Positions 1 through 10,471 of a stretch of 64,000 bases of DNA are shown one piece after another. The stretch comes from Tritrichomonas musculus (lineage: Eukaryota > Parabasalia > Tritrichomonadida > Tritrichomonadidae). A program made the position numbers and the translations under genes. How positions within the stretch are numbered: the stretch's first letter is position 1; each line of letters opens with the position of its first letter. The stretch spans positions 2,790,001 to 2,854,000 of the forward strand of contig JAPFFF010000002.1 in assembly GCA_039105265.1 (NCBI GenBank). The letters run 5' to 3'. The notes under the pieces are model-generated. The model was not told the origin of the DNA. It was given only the letters and a program-made list of their open reading frames with translations, and did not search any database.

Positions 1-916
1 AATTGTATGATTTGTATAATATATCATATAAAATAATAATAAAAAGCTCATTTATATTGACGATGAAAAGCCAAATAACCGATTTCACCAAAAGCCCAGG
101 TCTTGGGCTTTTGGCGACAGCTTTCAATTTTGAATAGTTTACATATATTTTGGAGATCACCAAAACGGTTTTTTTGGCGATGGTGATTTGTAAAGCTTTC
201 AAAATATCATATATAAATAAAAAAAAAAAAAAAAAAATAAGATATAAATATATGATAAAATCAATAAAAACATTTTTTCAATTGAAAATAATTTTTTTTT
301 CATTTATATTTTAAATATATACCGATATAAAATGTATTTAAAATAATAATAGTATTTATATTTTTATGAATATATATAGCCGAGTAATTAAATAAATTCA
401 TTGAATTTATTGAATGTTGATTCGTAAATTGAATTATTATTTAATCAAATATCATTTAATCATTTTATTTAATAATTCATAAGAAATAACTTTTTAAAAG
501 ATTTATTAAAATCGCCAAAAGACCAGAAAGAATCACCAAGACCAGGTCTTTTTTTTACATTTGGGTATATTTTACAAGCTTAAATTTATCGATATTTATC
601 GATAAATATTTTACAATTCATCGAATCGTGAGACCATTTATCGGACGGTTACCTTCCGATAAGACCATTTATCGGACGGTTAGAAAAACGTATTTATCGA
701 TACTCATCATTCATCGGACGGTTTTTTATCGATATTATCGGATTATCGATAAACATCCGATGACCAATAAAACGGTTTATCGATAAGCATCCCTGAAATA
801 ATTAAGATTGATCATCTTTAGTTTTTGGAAACAGAATGCTTTCTAATAAATCAAATGATTTTTTTTTGAGTAAATAATAATTGAATTTTTATTCCTATTT
901 CTAAAAATTCACCTAA
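1..916. repeat. AT-rich spacer with hairpins and TATCGATA-rich repeats
   Basis: No gene is seen here. Three related hairpins share the pattern CACCAAAA...TTTTGGCGA: 88-114 has a perfect 11-bp stem with a 5-nt loop, 156-181 has a 10-bp stem with one mismatch, and 511-552 is a looser copy that also holds AAGACC/GGTCTT. Between 590 and 795 the sequence is dense in ATCGATA-type words, and the 21-mer starting AGACCATTTATCGG occurs twice, at 631-651 and 662-682, with a third partial copy near 712. The role is unknown; decayed transposon ends are one possibility. Confidence 0.6.
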
Positions 917-2005
917 ATGTCTAAACCTTCGGTATGGGAGAGAACCAAAAAATCAGTAACCCTCGGCGTTGCAAAAGCAAAAGATGGAATGTCTAGCTCC
1001 AAAAAAAAGAAAGAAAATGAAGATCCTGCTTATGTAGTTCAGTATGATCATCTTCACGAATTGCAAGACCAATGCTCTATGTTAATAAAAGTTATCACAG
1101 GTCTTGGTGCTCAGTTTTACAATACCGCTCGAAGTGCAGCTGAAGTTTCTCAAGCATTTTCAGAAGTTATACCAATTGACTCAGAACCATACCATACTCA
1201 TACACTTCGATCTAAGGATGGCAACGATCATATGAAAATTTACGCAGAATACCTAAAAAATCATTATATTCCTCAAAACGAAATTAATTTAATTAAGTTA
1301 TGCCAAGAACAAATTGCTCAGCTTAAAGTAATCAAAAATAAACGAAAAGAACACCGAGTTTTACTCAAACAAGAAGAATCTCATCTAGCTACAGCACGCG
1401 AAAAAAACAAAGATGTCCAAATTCATGAAGAAAGAACGAGAAATCAACGTGAACAATATGAGAGATATCACAATGACTTTCTAAATGGGGTTTCACGTTT
1501 ATACGAAAACAGGATGAATTACTTTGGAAAAGCATATCAAGTATACCAATTTTATATGCTCGAACTCATTGAACTACAAAAAGTTCATTTGGTATCAACA
1601 TTAGGCGATTTTCCTTTTGAGAGAGTACGCCAAGAAGTTCCTTCGCTAACTCAAGAACCTCCAAAAGATATTTCAACATCACAGAATGAATCATCAAAAT
1701 TCAAGAAAAAGAAAGATAAAGACAAAAATCAGTATCCTTCTCTATCTAAAAATGATAGCTTTAATAATAGCAGCACACTTAATTCTTATAATCAATCTTC
1801 TTCGACAATTAACATGACGGAATCACTCTCATCACATAATTCATTGACATTATCTTCATCACCATATGAACTGTATGAACAAAAAGAGGATAATAGTTCT
1901 GATCTATCTGACGACCTTTATCCAATGAGTCCTCCAACACAAAATTATGTTAATTCTAATGCGGATGCACAAAAGAATGATGAAAATGAACTTGATTTCG
2001 ATTAA
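917..2005 (+). CDS. BAR-domain protein
   Basis: This 362-residue protein probably binds and curves membranes in endocytosis or vesicle traffic. Residues about 35-245 form a long, highly charged helical region with the spacing of a BAR domain: an N-terminal amphipathic stretch, then helices containing LHELQDQCSMLIKVITGLG, KLCQEQIAQLKVIKNKRKEH and NRMNYFGKAYQVYQFYMLEL. The last 110 residues are rich in Ser, Asn and Lys, look disordered and end in an acidic tail (ENELDFD). No SH3 or PH domain is visible. The start is the first ATG, with TTCACC a few bases upstream. The BAR call is from sequence pattern, not from an alignment; a general coiled-coil protein is the alternative. Confidence 0.65.
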   Translation: MSKPSVWERTKKSVTLGVAKAKDGMSSSKKKKENEDPAYVVQYDHLHELQDQCSMLIKVITGLGAQFYNTARSAAEVSQAFSEVIPIDSEPYHTHTLRSKDGNDHMKIYAEYLKNHYIPQNEINLIKLCQEQIAQLKVIKNKRKEHRVLLKQEESHLATAREKNKDVQIHEERTRNQREQYERYHNDFLNGVSRLYENRMNYFGKAYQVYQFYMLELIELQKVHLVSTLGDFPFERVRQEVPSLTQEPPKDISTSQNESSKFKKKKDKDKNQYPSLSKNDSFNNSSTLNSYNQSSSTINMTESLSSHNSLTLSSSPYELYEQKEDNSSDLSDDLYPMSPPTQNYVNSNADAQKNDENELDFD

Positions 2006-2163
2006 TTATTTTTTAAAAATTACACTTTTGAGTTTTTTAAATAACCAATAGTCAAAACTCTTTAAATTTTTTGTCTTAAAATAGCATTAAAAAATCTAGA
2101 ACACTAAATTTCATTATGAGTTCTCCTTTTCTTATTAAGATATTGAAAATAATAAAAAATTGG

Positions 2164-2172
2164 AAAAAAAAA
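2164..2172 (-). terminator. Pol III terminator of tRNA-Thr
   Basis: Nine consecutive T residues on the minus strand directly follow the 3' end of the tRNA. This is a standard RNA polymerase III stop signal. Confidence 0.75.
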
Positions 2173-2245
2173 TGCCTACGAGCGGAGTCGGACCGCCGAC
2201 CTTTCGCTTACAAGGCGAACGCAATAACCACTATGCTACGCCGGC
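2173..2245 (-). tRNA. tRNA-Thr (anticodon TGT)
   Basis: The minus strand folds as a 73-nt tRNA. The anticodon loop CTTGTAA sits on a perfect 5-bp stem (TTCGC/GCGAA), giving anticodon TGT, which reads ACA (Thr). The A-box region (TAGCATAGTGGTT) and the B box (GGTCCGACTCC) are both present, and a T run follows. The acceptor stem GCCGGCG/CGTAGGC holds one G-A mismatch (4-69) and one G-T pair (5-68), so it is slightly imperfect. No intron is seen. Confidence 0.88.
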
Positions 2246-2626
2246 TGTTGATTATTTAAATTTATGAAGATTAAAAATAAATTTGTTCATATCAAATCAA
2301 ATGAAAAAACAATTACAAAAATACATAACTAGAATATTATGTATTTTTTCATTTGATTTCTCTTTCTCATTTGATTTGATATGAACAAATTTATTTTTAT
2401 AATATTCTAGAGGTAAATTAAGCATCATTTCTCTTTCTCCCATTTTATCCATTAAAGCTGGCGTTCGATAACTCCAATTATCATTCTTTATTGTCGTATA
2501 ATTTTTAAAAATTTTAAATCAAATCAAATAAAAAAACAATTACAAAAATACATATTTATTATCCAAAAATACATATTTAAAATGTCACAAACAAACAAAA
2601 AGCATAAAATGAAAATAACTAGAATA
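2246..2626. repeat. Rearranged spacer: duplicated gene tail and inverted repeat
   Basis: Positions 2410-2503 repeat 2641-2734, the last about 30 codons of the neighbouring minus-strand gene, over 94 bp with no difference that I can see. Next to it, 2271-2303 and 2367-2399 form a perfect inverted repeat of about 33 bp (core TTTGTTCATATCAAATC), and parts of the same AT-rich sequence recur near 2516-2560. This looks like a recent local duplication with inversion. The duplicated tail has no reading frame of its own. Confidence 0.8.
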
Positions 2627-4096
2627 TTATAAATATTGTGGAGGTAAATTAAGCATCATTTCTCTTTCTCCCATTTTATCCATTAAAGCTGGCGTTCGAT
2701 AACTCCAATTATCATTCTTTATTGTCGTATAATTACCACCAGAGATTTTGGGCATATAGTCATAAGCACACTTTCTTGAGTTCATATTCTTAAATATCGG
2801 ACCACTTCCATTGTTTTTTTGAGTTTTAATCCATTGCAAATTAACATCTTTATAGATTATATCAGGTGCTTCTGATGCAACATAAATAGCACGATCAGAA
2901 TCATTCGTCCTTCTTCCAAAATTCTCAAAAGGCTTTATTTTTTTATCTGATAATTTGAGAGATTGCTCAACATCGTAAACAAGGTCTTTTGTTTCTTCAG
3001 GACCCATGAAAGATTGAAAAGGATGCTTGTCAAAATATGTGGTTTGCTGCGAAAATGGTTGAATTGATTGCTTTTTTGGTATTTCAATTGATTCTTGTGG
3101 ATGCAAAACATTATAAAGCTGCTTTTGCTCTTTTTCAATTTCACTCCATATATCTTTTTGTTTAGTTTCTTTATTACGTGATAGCTGCATACTAAAAGGA
3201 ATACATCGTGGAGGTTGAGGCTTTGTAGAGTCAATACTTTTCCCAATACCAAAGTGAGAGCGATCAGGTAGTAATTCTATGCCTTTACGTGTTGACTGAC
3301 CATCAAATGCTGCCAGCCGATTTTTATCTACTGAAAGACGTTTAATTTGATATTGACCTGGTGCTGGTGCTTCACTTTTGGGAATGAAAGAATCACGCAC
3401 ACAATTTGATGATATTATACCAACTGGTTGTTTTTTTGATTTAAGAGGGATATCAGAAGTATCTTTTGAGTCCTTCACTGGTGGATGGACAATCGATTGC
3501 ATCGGTGCTACAGACGGCGGAGATGGTGGAGATGATATATCTTCTTCTTCCTCCTCCTCTTCTGACATATCATCTGATGAATTTCCTTCTTTTTTTCTCT
3601 TTTTATCTTTGTTCTTAGGTCCATATTTTACTGTGCGAGGGCCTTTTTCCCAAACTTTAATCATTTCGCATTGCGTTCGATGATTTGCATCTAACATCCT
3701 TTCATGCAATGCCCGAGGAAACATAAATTGTGGCGCAGAAGGAAGGCAAACATCGAAATTAGGAGTATATTGTGCCGAACTAGGAAGTTCATTTAGTGAA
3801 TTTCTTTTTTTTTCATACTTTCGGACAACTGGAACTTTTCTTACTTGCTTTTGGCGTGGAAGATAACGAGAACGTGTTTTTGCTACATTTAATGAACTTG
3901 ACGGACCAAAAAGAAGTCTTTGCGAAACTCCTATAGAAGTACTTTCTGAACGTTTTTTAAGAGGACGATCGTTTATATGTTTAATTCCAGATAAAATATT
4001 TTTAACGTTGATATTTTTAGTTTGTAATGAAGAACTAGCACGATCAAGATTGATACGTCCATACTTACTTATTGTCTGGTAAGCTTGCCCTTTCAT
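2627..4096 (-). CDS. Probable flagellar PG-repeat (STPGR/SHIPPO-like) protein
   Basis: This is a basic, low-complexity protein of 489 residues. Several segments resemble the sperm-tail PG-rich repeats of microtubule inner proteins: YTPNFDVCLPSAPQF (about 110-124), EAPAPGQYQIKRL (about 242-254) and SEAPDIIYKDVNLQW (about 407). A Lys-rich stretch followed by a poly-Glu run lies at about 160-190, and a Ser/Pro run follows. Such proteins sit on or in axonemal doublets. The repeats are weak, so the call is inference; the alternative is an unclassified cytoskeletal protein. The last 30 codons have a second copy just downstream (2410-2503). The start is the only ATG near the N-terminus. Confidence 0.5.
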   Translation of the reverse strand: MKGQAYQTISKYGRINLDRASSSLQTKNINVKNILSGIKHINDRPLKKRSESTSIGVSQRLLFGPSSSLNVAKTRSRYLPRQKQVRKVPVVRKYEKKRNSLNELPSSAQYTPNFDVCLPSAPQFMFPRALHERMLDANHRTQCEMIKVWEKGPRTVKYGPKNKDKKRKKEGNSSDDMSEEEEEEEDISSPPSPPSVAPMQSIVHPPVKDSKDTSDIPLKSKKQPVGIISSNCVRDSFIPKSEAPAPGQYQIKRLSVDKNRLAAFDGQSTRKGIELLPDRSHFGIGKSIDSTKPQPPRCIPFSMQLSRNKETKQKDIWSEIEKEQKQLYNVLHPQESIEIPKKQSIQPFSQQTTYFDKHPFQSFMGPEETKDLVYDVEQSLKLSDKKIKPFENFGRRTNDSDRAIYVASEAPDIIYKDVNLQWIKTQKNNGSGPIFKNMNSRKCAYDYMPKISGGNYTTIKNDNWSYRTPALMDKMGEREMMLNLPPQYL

Positions 4097-4494
4097 CTTG
4101 CCTATAGAAACAATCTTATTTCAAACTCGTTATATACAAAGGACAAATATACTATTAAAAAGTCAAGTGTAATTAAATTCAATTTGAATTTAAAAATAAT
4201 TCATATGAATTTATTTCGTCTTAAATACATTTTTAAATAATTTTCATGAATTCTAAACAGAAACTATTATAACTTTAGGCCATTCTAATCGTGATTAAAG
4301 ATTATTAATTATTTAATTAATTAATGAAAGATTTGATGGATTACCAGGACCTTGATTAATTTACTTTAAACTAGTACTGAAGAAATCATATATCACATTT
4401 CTAATATAATACTTTTAAAATATACATCTGAGAACTACTTTAACCTAATTTGGAAGGAAAGCATGAAATTAAAAGAATATTGCATAAAAAGAAT
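4097..4494. other. AT-rich spacer upstream of the PG-repeat gene
   Basis: I see no gene, RNA or clear regulatory site here. The stretch ends at the left flank of the mariner-like element that begins at 4497. Confidence 0.5.
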
Positions 4495-4496
4495 TA

Positions 4497-5614
4497 CCCT
4501 TACAAATTAACTGTCATTTTTTTTTGCGGAATAAACGTACGTAAAATTTTCATTTAAAATTTAAATTTTTTTTTTTTGAATAAACTCAATTCAAAAAAGA
4601 ATTGTCATTTAAAAAACATATATTTTTTAACAGATAATTAGTAATCTTTTAGATTTTATTAGAAAGAAATATGCTTTATAAGAAAATCTTATTTTTTATG
4701 AAAAAGTGAATATAATCTAATTTTGAAAGAGTGATCGTAAATCATAAAATTCACCCATTTTTTTTTACAAGTTCCTTTGCTCAATTTCTACTTAAATCTT
4801 GCTTCTGAAACATCGAGACCAAAATATTATTACAGTTCCTAAGTGTATAGATGATCTCAATTCGTTGCTAATTCAAATTTGAAAGATTATTCGATGACGA
4901 TTTTTATTTTTTTCGATTCTTTTTAATTTTATGGTTTTTACTAAACATATTCTTTATAATCATTCTCTTATTATGCTTTTTATTTGACTCTTTTTGCTTT
5001 TTTTTAATATTATTCTATAAAGATTGAAAATCGTTATAATTTGATTAATTTGTGCTTCCAACGTGCGTTTTAGATAATACTTAAGTATAATACTTAAGTA
5101 TGAATCTTAATTTTATATAATAATCACTCAAAAATTTCAATTTTAGCTTTTTTTAAATAAAAAAATATAGAAAAAGTCGATGAATAATGAGATTTATATT
5201 AAAAAAATGGTATAAATAAATTTAATATTATTTATAATTATATTATAACTATAAATATTGGGATTTAATTTGAATTTTTAATTAATAAAAAAATTGCTAA
5301 CGATTAAAAAAACAAAATTCGTTATAACTTGGGCATTAAATAATATAGGATATAATGATTTAAATCCCCAAAGATTTTATCCAAATATTTGTTAAATATT
5401 AAGAAAAACCTCATTTACATGTAAAATCAATAATAAACGGTCAAAATTCTGATAAAAAAAAAATCATTTCAAAAAAATTCAATGGGAATAAAAAGAATTG
5501 TCAGATTTTGAGAGAGAAAGTAATATTATTTGTGAGAAAATTTTTCAAATATTTCTTCTTACGTTTACTCGTACGTTTATTCCGCAAAAAAAAATGACAG
5601 TTAATTTGTAAGGG
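4497..5614. mobile_element. Tc1/mariner-like element with 45-bp terminal inverted repeats
   Basis: The two ends are perfect inverted repeats of about 45 bp. They begin CCCTTACAAATTAACTG and contain a T9 run, GCGGAATAAACG and TACG. Each end is directly flanked by TA (4495-4496 and 5615-5616), the target duplication typical of Tc1/mariner elements. The 1.1-kb interior is very AT-rich and shows no transposase frame, so the copy is non-autonomous or badly decayed. The perfect ends suggest that it moved, or was maintained by gene conversion, fairly recently. The family call rests on the TA duplication and the length only. Confidence 0.75.
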
Positions 5615-5740
5615 TAAAATATTCTCAGTTCTCGAACTTTTAAATAATATATATAAGATTTTTATATAAACTTCGTTTATTAATACATTATTATCATTTT
5701 CATTTAACGAACAATTATCAATAAATTTAACAAATAAGTT

Positions 5741-6994
5741 CTATCTAGCACTAGCAGGCGGAGCCTTTTGAGGTCGTTTGGTGTATACTTTCATATTTAA
5801 TAAAGCTCTCTGTCTAAACATTGAAGGCGTCATTGTTTCTTGAGCAGCCGTATTTAGACTGTTGCTTAAAGGAGGCAAAGCTGATCGAGTTTTCTGGTTT
5901 GGCTGTTCTTCATTATCATTTCCCATAGTGCATATCTGATCTTCTGTGCTCTTTATATTTCTTTTTATATTGGTGATTAATTTTTCTGATGCTTCAAGTT
6001 CAGCTTTCATTGTTTTCTTCATACATTTTTCTTCTCGACGAAAATTATTTTCACGTATTTTTCGTTGCTGCTCATGCTTCGCGGAGGTTTTCGCAATTTG
6101 CTCGTCTATACTTGACATCCATTCAAGATAGTTGAGTTGATCTTCTTGTTCTTCTAATTTTGATACTTCTGCTTGAAGTTCAGATGCTTCATTGTATCGT
6201 TTTGAGAATACCATTGCTTTGTTTTTTTGTTTTAAATTTAATAATTCAGAAGAATATTTGTGGAATTTAGCTGGCATTTCACCTTCTCTTTGCTTTTCAA
6301 TGCTATCAATCTCTTCATTTTGTTTTTCGACCATTTCTTGATATTCTTGGTCGAATTTTGAATAAAAAATGTCAAAAACTTGTTTCCATCTTCTTTTTAA
6401 ATCCTCGTGATTTTGCTGCGCTTCGGTTAGCTTTTGTTTTAGCTCATTTGATCTATCGGACTGTATTTGATTAGATTCAGAAAACTCACATAATTTTATA
6501 AACTTACTCATTGTTTTTGTAACCATATCTGCTCTATCGAAATCTTCTTTTTCAGCATATTTAGCTTTTCTTCTTTTAAGCTCTGATACAATTGCTTCGC
6601 TTTGCTCACTCGTGTAATAAATTTCGGGCTTTCCGCTGAGTACTGCATTGACTTGATTTTTTAATTCTTCTTTCGAATAAACTTCGGATTTTGGCTGCTC
6701 AACTTTGCGTGTGCGCGTAAGCAACATTTCAAGCCTTTGACGTTCTGGATATTTTTCGATGTACGTTTGAATGAAATTCAATTTCTCGACTATTTCTTCA
6801 TCTTTACGATCTTGAAATTTAAGAATGTAATTTGGAATAAGGTCGTATATTTGCGGATATAATTTTGGGTCAACCAAAGAAATATCTACACCAGAAACAA
6901 CTGCATTTAATATTGTTCTAGCATCAGGATGATTTTGAATAGTATAAAGATAAGGCGATTGGTGCCTTGGAGCTCGAGCTGTTGCGGGCTGCAT
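5741..6994 (-). CDS. Coiled-coil protein of a trichomonad family
   Basis: This 417-residue protein is mostly charged helix from residue about 60 to 360, with heptad-like stretches such as LKRRRKAKYAEKEDFDRA-type helical hairpins and LNLKQKNKAMVFSKRYNEASEL. Its order of segments (short N-terminal helices, two charged hairpins, basic helical tail) matches the spliced coiled-coil gene at 54598-56393. In particular, the LLNLKQKNKAM and LLQMKEIEKNL regions align. No enzyme motif is present. The role is unknown; a cytoskeletal or scaffold protein is likely. The N-terminus (residues 1-20) is basic and unstructured. It starts at the only nearby ATG. Confidence 0.7.
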   Translation of the reverse strand: MQPATARAPRHQSPYLYTIQNHPDARTILNAVVSGVDISLVDPKLYPQIYDLIPNYILKFQDRKDEEIVEKLNFIQTYIEKYPERQRLEMLLTRTRKVEQPKSEVYSKEELKNQVNAVLSGKPEIYYTSEQSEAIVSELKRRKAKYAEKEDFDRADMVTKTMSKFIKLCEFSESNQIQSDRSNELKQKLTEAQQNHEDLKRRWKQVFDIFYSKFDQEYQEMVEKQNEEIDSIEKQREGEMPAKFHKYSSELLNLKQKNKAMVFSKRYNEASELQAEVSKLEEQEDQLNYLEWMSSIDEQIAKTSAKHEQQRKIRENNFRREEKCMKKTMKAELEASEKLITNIKRNIKSTEDQICTMGNDNEEQPNQKTRSALPPLSNSLNTAAQETMTPSMFRQRALLNMKVYTKRPQKAPPASAR

Positions 6995-7532
6995 ATATAT
7001 AATTGATTTATTCTGAAAATTTTACTATTTCAATAATAAAAATAATTCAATGCTTTATTTTCTAATTAACGTACATCAGATTATTATATCACTCATTTGC
7101 AAATTTATAATTAAAATTCTTTCAATGCAATTAGAAAACAATCAACATCATTATGGATTAAATTTTTTTAATAATTTTTAAATTTTAATATATATTTTCT
7201 TTTATATTCACTTGTAAAAAGTTAAACTAAACATAATTGACGAAAGAGATCTCTGGATGCTTTTATTTTATATTAATTATATTATTCAATATATGGATAA
7301 TAAGTTAATCATCAAGATATTTATTAAATCAATAATTGAATACATTTTAGAAAAAGTTTTGCTTCTTATATTTGAAAGGATAAAAGTTCTTTATTATTGA
7401 AAAAAAGTTTACATTATATCACTCTTCCGGGCGATTCCGGTACACCGAAATTAAAACTTTTTCTTACCATATCGCTTTTTCAATGGTGAATGCGTTTACT
7501 CTTTGCATTATTTATTATTTTTTTTTCGAAAT
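6995..7532. other. Intergenic spacer
   Basis: This is divergent spacer between the coiled-coil gene and the DUF3447/BspA locus. It is AT-rich except for a short GC-rich island at about 7425-7450 that contains CCGGGCGATTCCGG. No RNA gene is seen. The island may be a promoter element of the downstream locus, but only its position suggests this. Confidence 0.4.
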
Positions 7533-10137
7533 ATGGAAATAAATAAATATATGGAGAAATTCAAAGAAATTCATAAAAAAATTCTGGATTTATTTGATAC
7601 TGAACAATATATTGAAGAAAATTTTCAAAATTTTCAATTTTTTTTAAACGAACAAAGAATAGGAGAAATAAAATCCGAGTTGCGCTTAATGCTACAGTTA
7701 ATAATCAAAATAGCAAATGAGCATTATCGATATCCAGATTTTTTTAACAAAATAGAACAGATTCTTTTAAAATTTAAAAAACAAATTAAAAAAAATTTTA
7801 TTAACAAAGAAATTTTTAATATTTTTAAAAGCAACAAAAGGATCCTTCTTTTTTTAATTAACAAAAAAATAATAATAATAGATCAATATATAGTTGATAC
7901 TCTAACAGAATCTAAATATCAGCACGCTTCATATCATTCCTATTTTGCACCAGAAATTAATTCTTTTATCGACCAAATATCAATTGAAAACATTGATAAG
8001 GAAAAATACGATCTTTTTCAATCAAAAAGGATAATTGGAGAGAATGATGATGATGTTTCACAAATGATTCGGAAGGACATGATTGAGGAATTTATAACTC
8101 ATACCCAAAAAACAGGTTTGTCACTTTTTTCAACAATAAAATCTTCAATATTTGAAACAAATTCATTTTTAATTGATAAAGAGCCAACCTTAATTGAATA
8201 TTCAGCCTTTTTTGGATCAGCTCAAATATTCAAATACCTATACTTAAACCAAGTTGAACTAACTCCATCATTGTGGATTTATTCAATTCATGGCGATCAT
8301 CCTGAAATTATTCATATTCTAGAAGAAAATAAAATTGAACCAATTGACGACTCATATAAAGAATGTTTAATTGAATCAATAAAATGCCATCATAATGAAA
8401 TTGCAAATTATATTTTGAAAAATTATTTGAATGATGGCGAAAAACTTATCGCCTCAAAAATTTTGAAATTTCACAATTTTCTCTTTTTCTCAGATCATTT
8501 TAACACAGAAGAAGTTCTTTTTAATCTTTGCCGATATAACTATGTAAAAATAGTTGAGTTACTTCTTGTAAATGTAAAGTTAGATATTAACAAACAAGTA
8601 ATTTCAAAGCAAACTTTTTAAATGAAATTTAATCGTTTTTGCTTAATGGAGTTTTTGAATTTATTTTTATAAGACATCTTTACATATTGCTGTTAAAAAA
8701 GGTAACATTGATATTGTTCGTCTTTTACTATCATACCCAAATATTGATGTTAACCTGAAATCAATTTTCAATCTTATCTTATTCATTCTATTCAAATAAT
8801 TTTTTTTTTTAATAAAGTTAAAAATGAAATATATTTATAAAACACCTTTACTTGTAGCAGCTGAAAGTGGAAATATTGAAATTTTTACTCTTCTATTAAA
8901 TTTTAAAGATATCTTAATTGGAGATGGCGAGCTAAGTGGATGCGCAAAATTGACACAAATTAGCATTCCATTAACGATTAGGTCAATTGGTGAAGGCTCG
9001 TTTTCACAATGTTCCAATCTGCTCCAAATTACATTACCAACTACAATGACTAAAATAGGAAGCTACTCCTTCTATGGATGCACATCATTATTACAAATCA
9101 CAATTCCCAAATCAGTAACTTTTATTGGCGAATGTGCCTTTTATCGGTGTTGGTCACTTAAAAAGATAACAATTTTATCTCCAATTAAAACGATTGAAGA
9201 AAACTTATTTTATGAATGCACGTCACTTTCAGAAATCACTCTTCCTTCCTCTATTGAATCCATTAAAAGTCACGCCTTCTATAAATGCATGTCTCTTGAA
9301 CGAGTAAACATCCCTGCATCTGTCAAAAAAATAGGTAAAAATTGCTTTCAAGAGTGCATTTCATTAAGGTCTATTGACATTCCATTAAATCTCAAAGAAA
9401 TTGAAGATTGCACTTTTTCTAGCTGTTGGAATCTGACTGAAATAACCGTTCCTTCTTCTGTTGCATCGATTGGGAAAGGATGCTTTTCAGGATGCTCTCA
9501 TCTAGCGAAGATTTCATTGCCTTCTTCAATCAAGTCAATTGGCAAGTATTCTTTTACTTGGTGTTCTTCGCTTAAAAAAGTGACAATTCCATCTTCTATC
9601 ACAACAATTGAAGATTATCTCTTTTCAAATTGCGTGTCACTCATTTGTGTTTTCATTCCTTCTTCAGTAACATCAATCGGCAGTCATTCTTTTATCAATT
9701 GTTCTTCGTTAAAGTCGATTTCTATTCCTTCTTCTGTCACTTATATTGGCGATTCTGCCTTTTCTTACTGCTCTTCATTGACAAGGATTTCTATTCCTTT
9801 CTCTGTAAAGGCAATTGAATGCTACGCATTTTATGAATGTTCTTCGTTGATTCAAATTTCAATTTTGTCAAATTTGACTTCAATTGAAAATTCAACTTTT
9901 TCGAAATGTAGATCTTTGAGAGAAATTTCTATACCACCAACCGTTACTACAATTGGATATTCAGCTTTTAAAGAATGCTCATCGTTGACTCAGATTTCAA
10001 TTCCTTCCTCATTGAACAAGGTTAGTGAAAATGCATTTGTTGGATGCTCATCTTCAATGAAGATTTCGATCCCATCATCTGTCAAATCAATTGAATATTA
10101 TGCAAAATCAAAAGTGAAAAATATGAACAAAATTTGA
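7533..10137 (+). pseudogene. Broken DUF3447 + ankyrin + BspA-type LRR gene
   Basis: The first frame (7533-8621) has an ATG at 7533 and encodes a trichomonad DUF3447-type domain: KRIIGENDDDVSQMIRKDMI, then SLFSTIKSSIFETNSFL, then PTLIEYSAFFGSAQIFKYL, then the CHHNEIANYIL signature. Next come an ankyrin repeat in another frame (about 8670-8760, TSLHIAVKKGNIDIVRLLL), a third frame (from 8824) starting with an ankyrin remnant, and about 16 LRR_5 repeats of the IPSSVTSIGxxxFxxCSSL type to 10137. Stops and frame changes at 8619-8820 separate these parts. BspA-like proteins are typically surface or adhesion proteins in trichomonads, but the DUF3447/ankyrin forms lack a signal peptide here and may be cytosolic. 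It is probably a pseudogene; an unusual intron is less likely. Confidence 0.75.
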
Positions 10138-10471
10138 TTAATGATTTTATTGGTTATCATCAAATACACATAAATTTTTTTTTAAATTTAATAAGTAAAA
10201 ACTACTAAAATTAAATATTTAAATGACATGATTTTTCCCCATTTTGAGTTGTTGCATCATCTTTATTGATTATTAAAATAAACAAATATATGATTTAATT
10301 GTAATAGAATATTTTAATTGATAATATATTATTATTCTTTTTTAGTACCAAAACACTTTAATCATAAGAGATAAGTAAGCTTTTAAAATGAGATGACATA
10401 TATCATTTATTTTGAAACGAATAATATTCAATGCATAAATGGCCAAATTTAAAAAATAATAAGCAATCTTT
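10138..10471. other. AT-rich spacer
   Basis: I see no gene, RNA or clear signal between the BspA locus and the prenyl synthase start. Confidence 0.5.

Noticed and set aside
8595-8672. An intron GTAATT...TTATAAG that would join DINKQ to TSLHIAV in the first BspA locus
   Set aside because: It does not fit GYAYGY or the CTAAC-CAG acceptor, and the next break downstream has no such pair.
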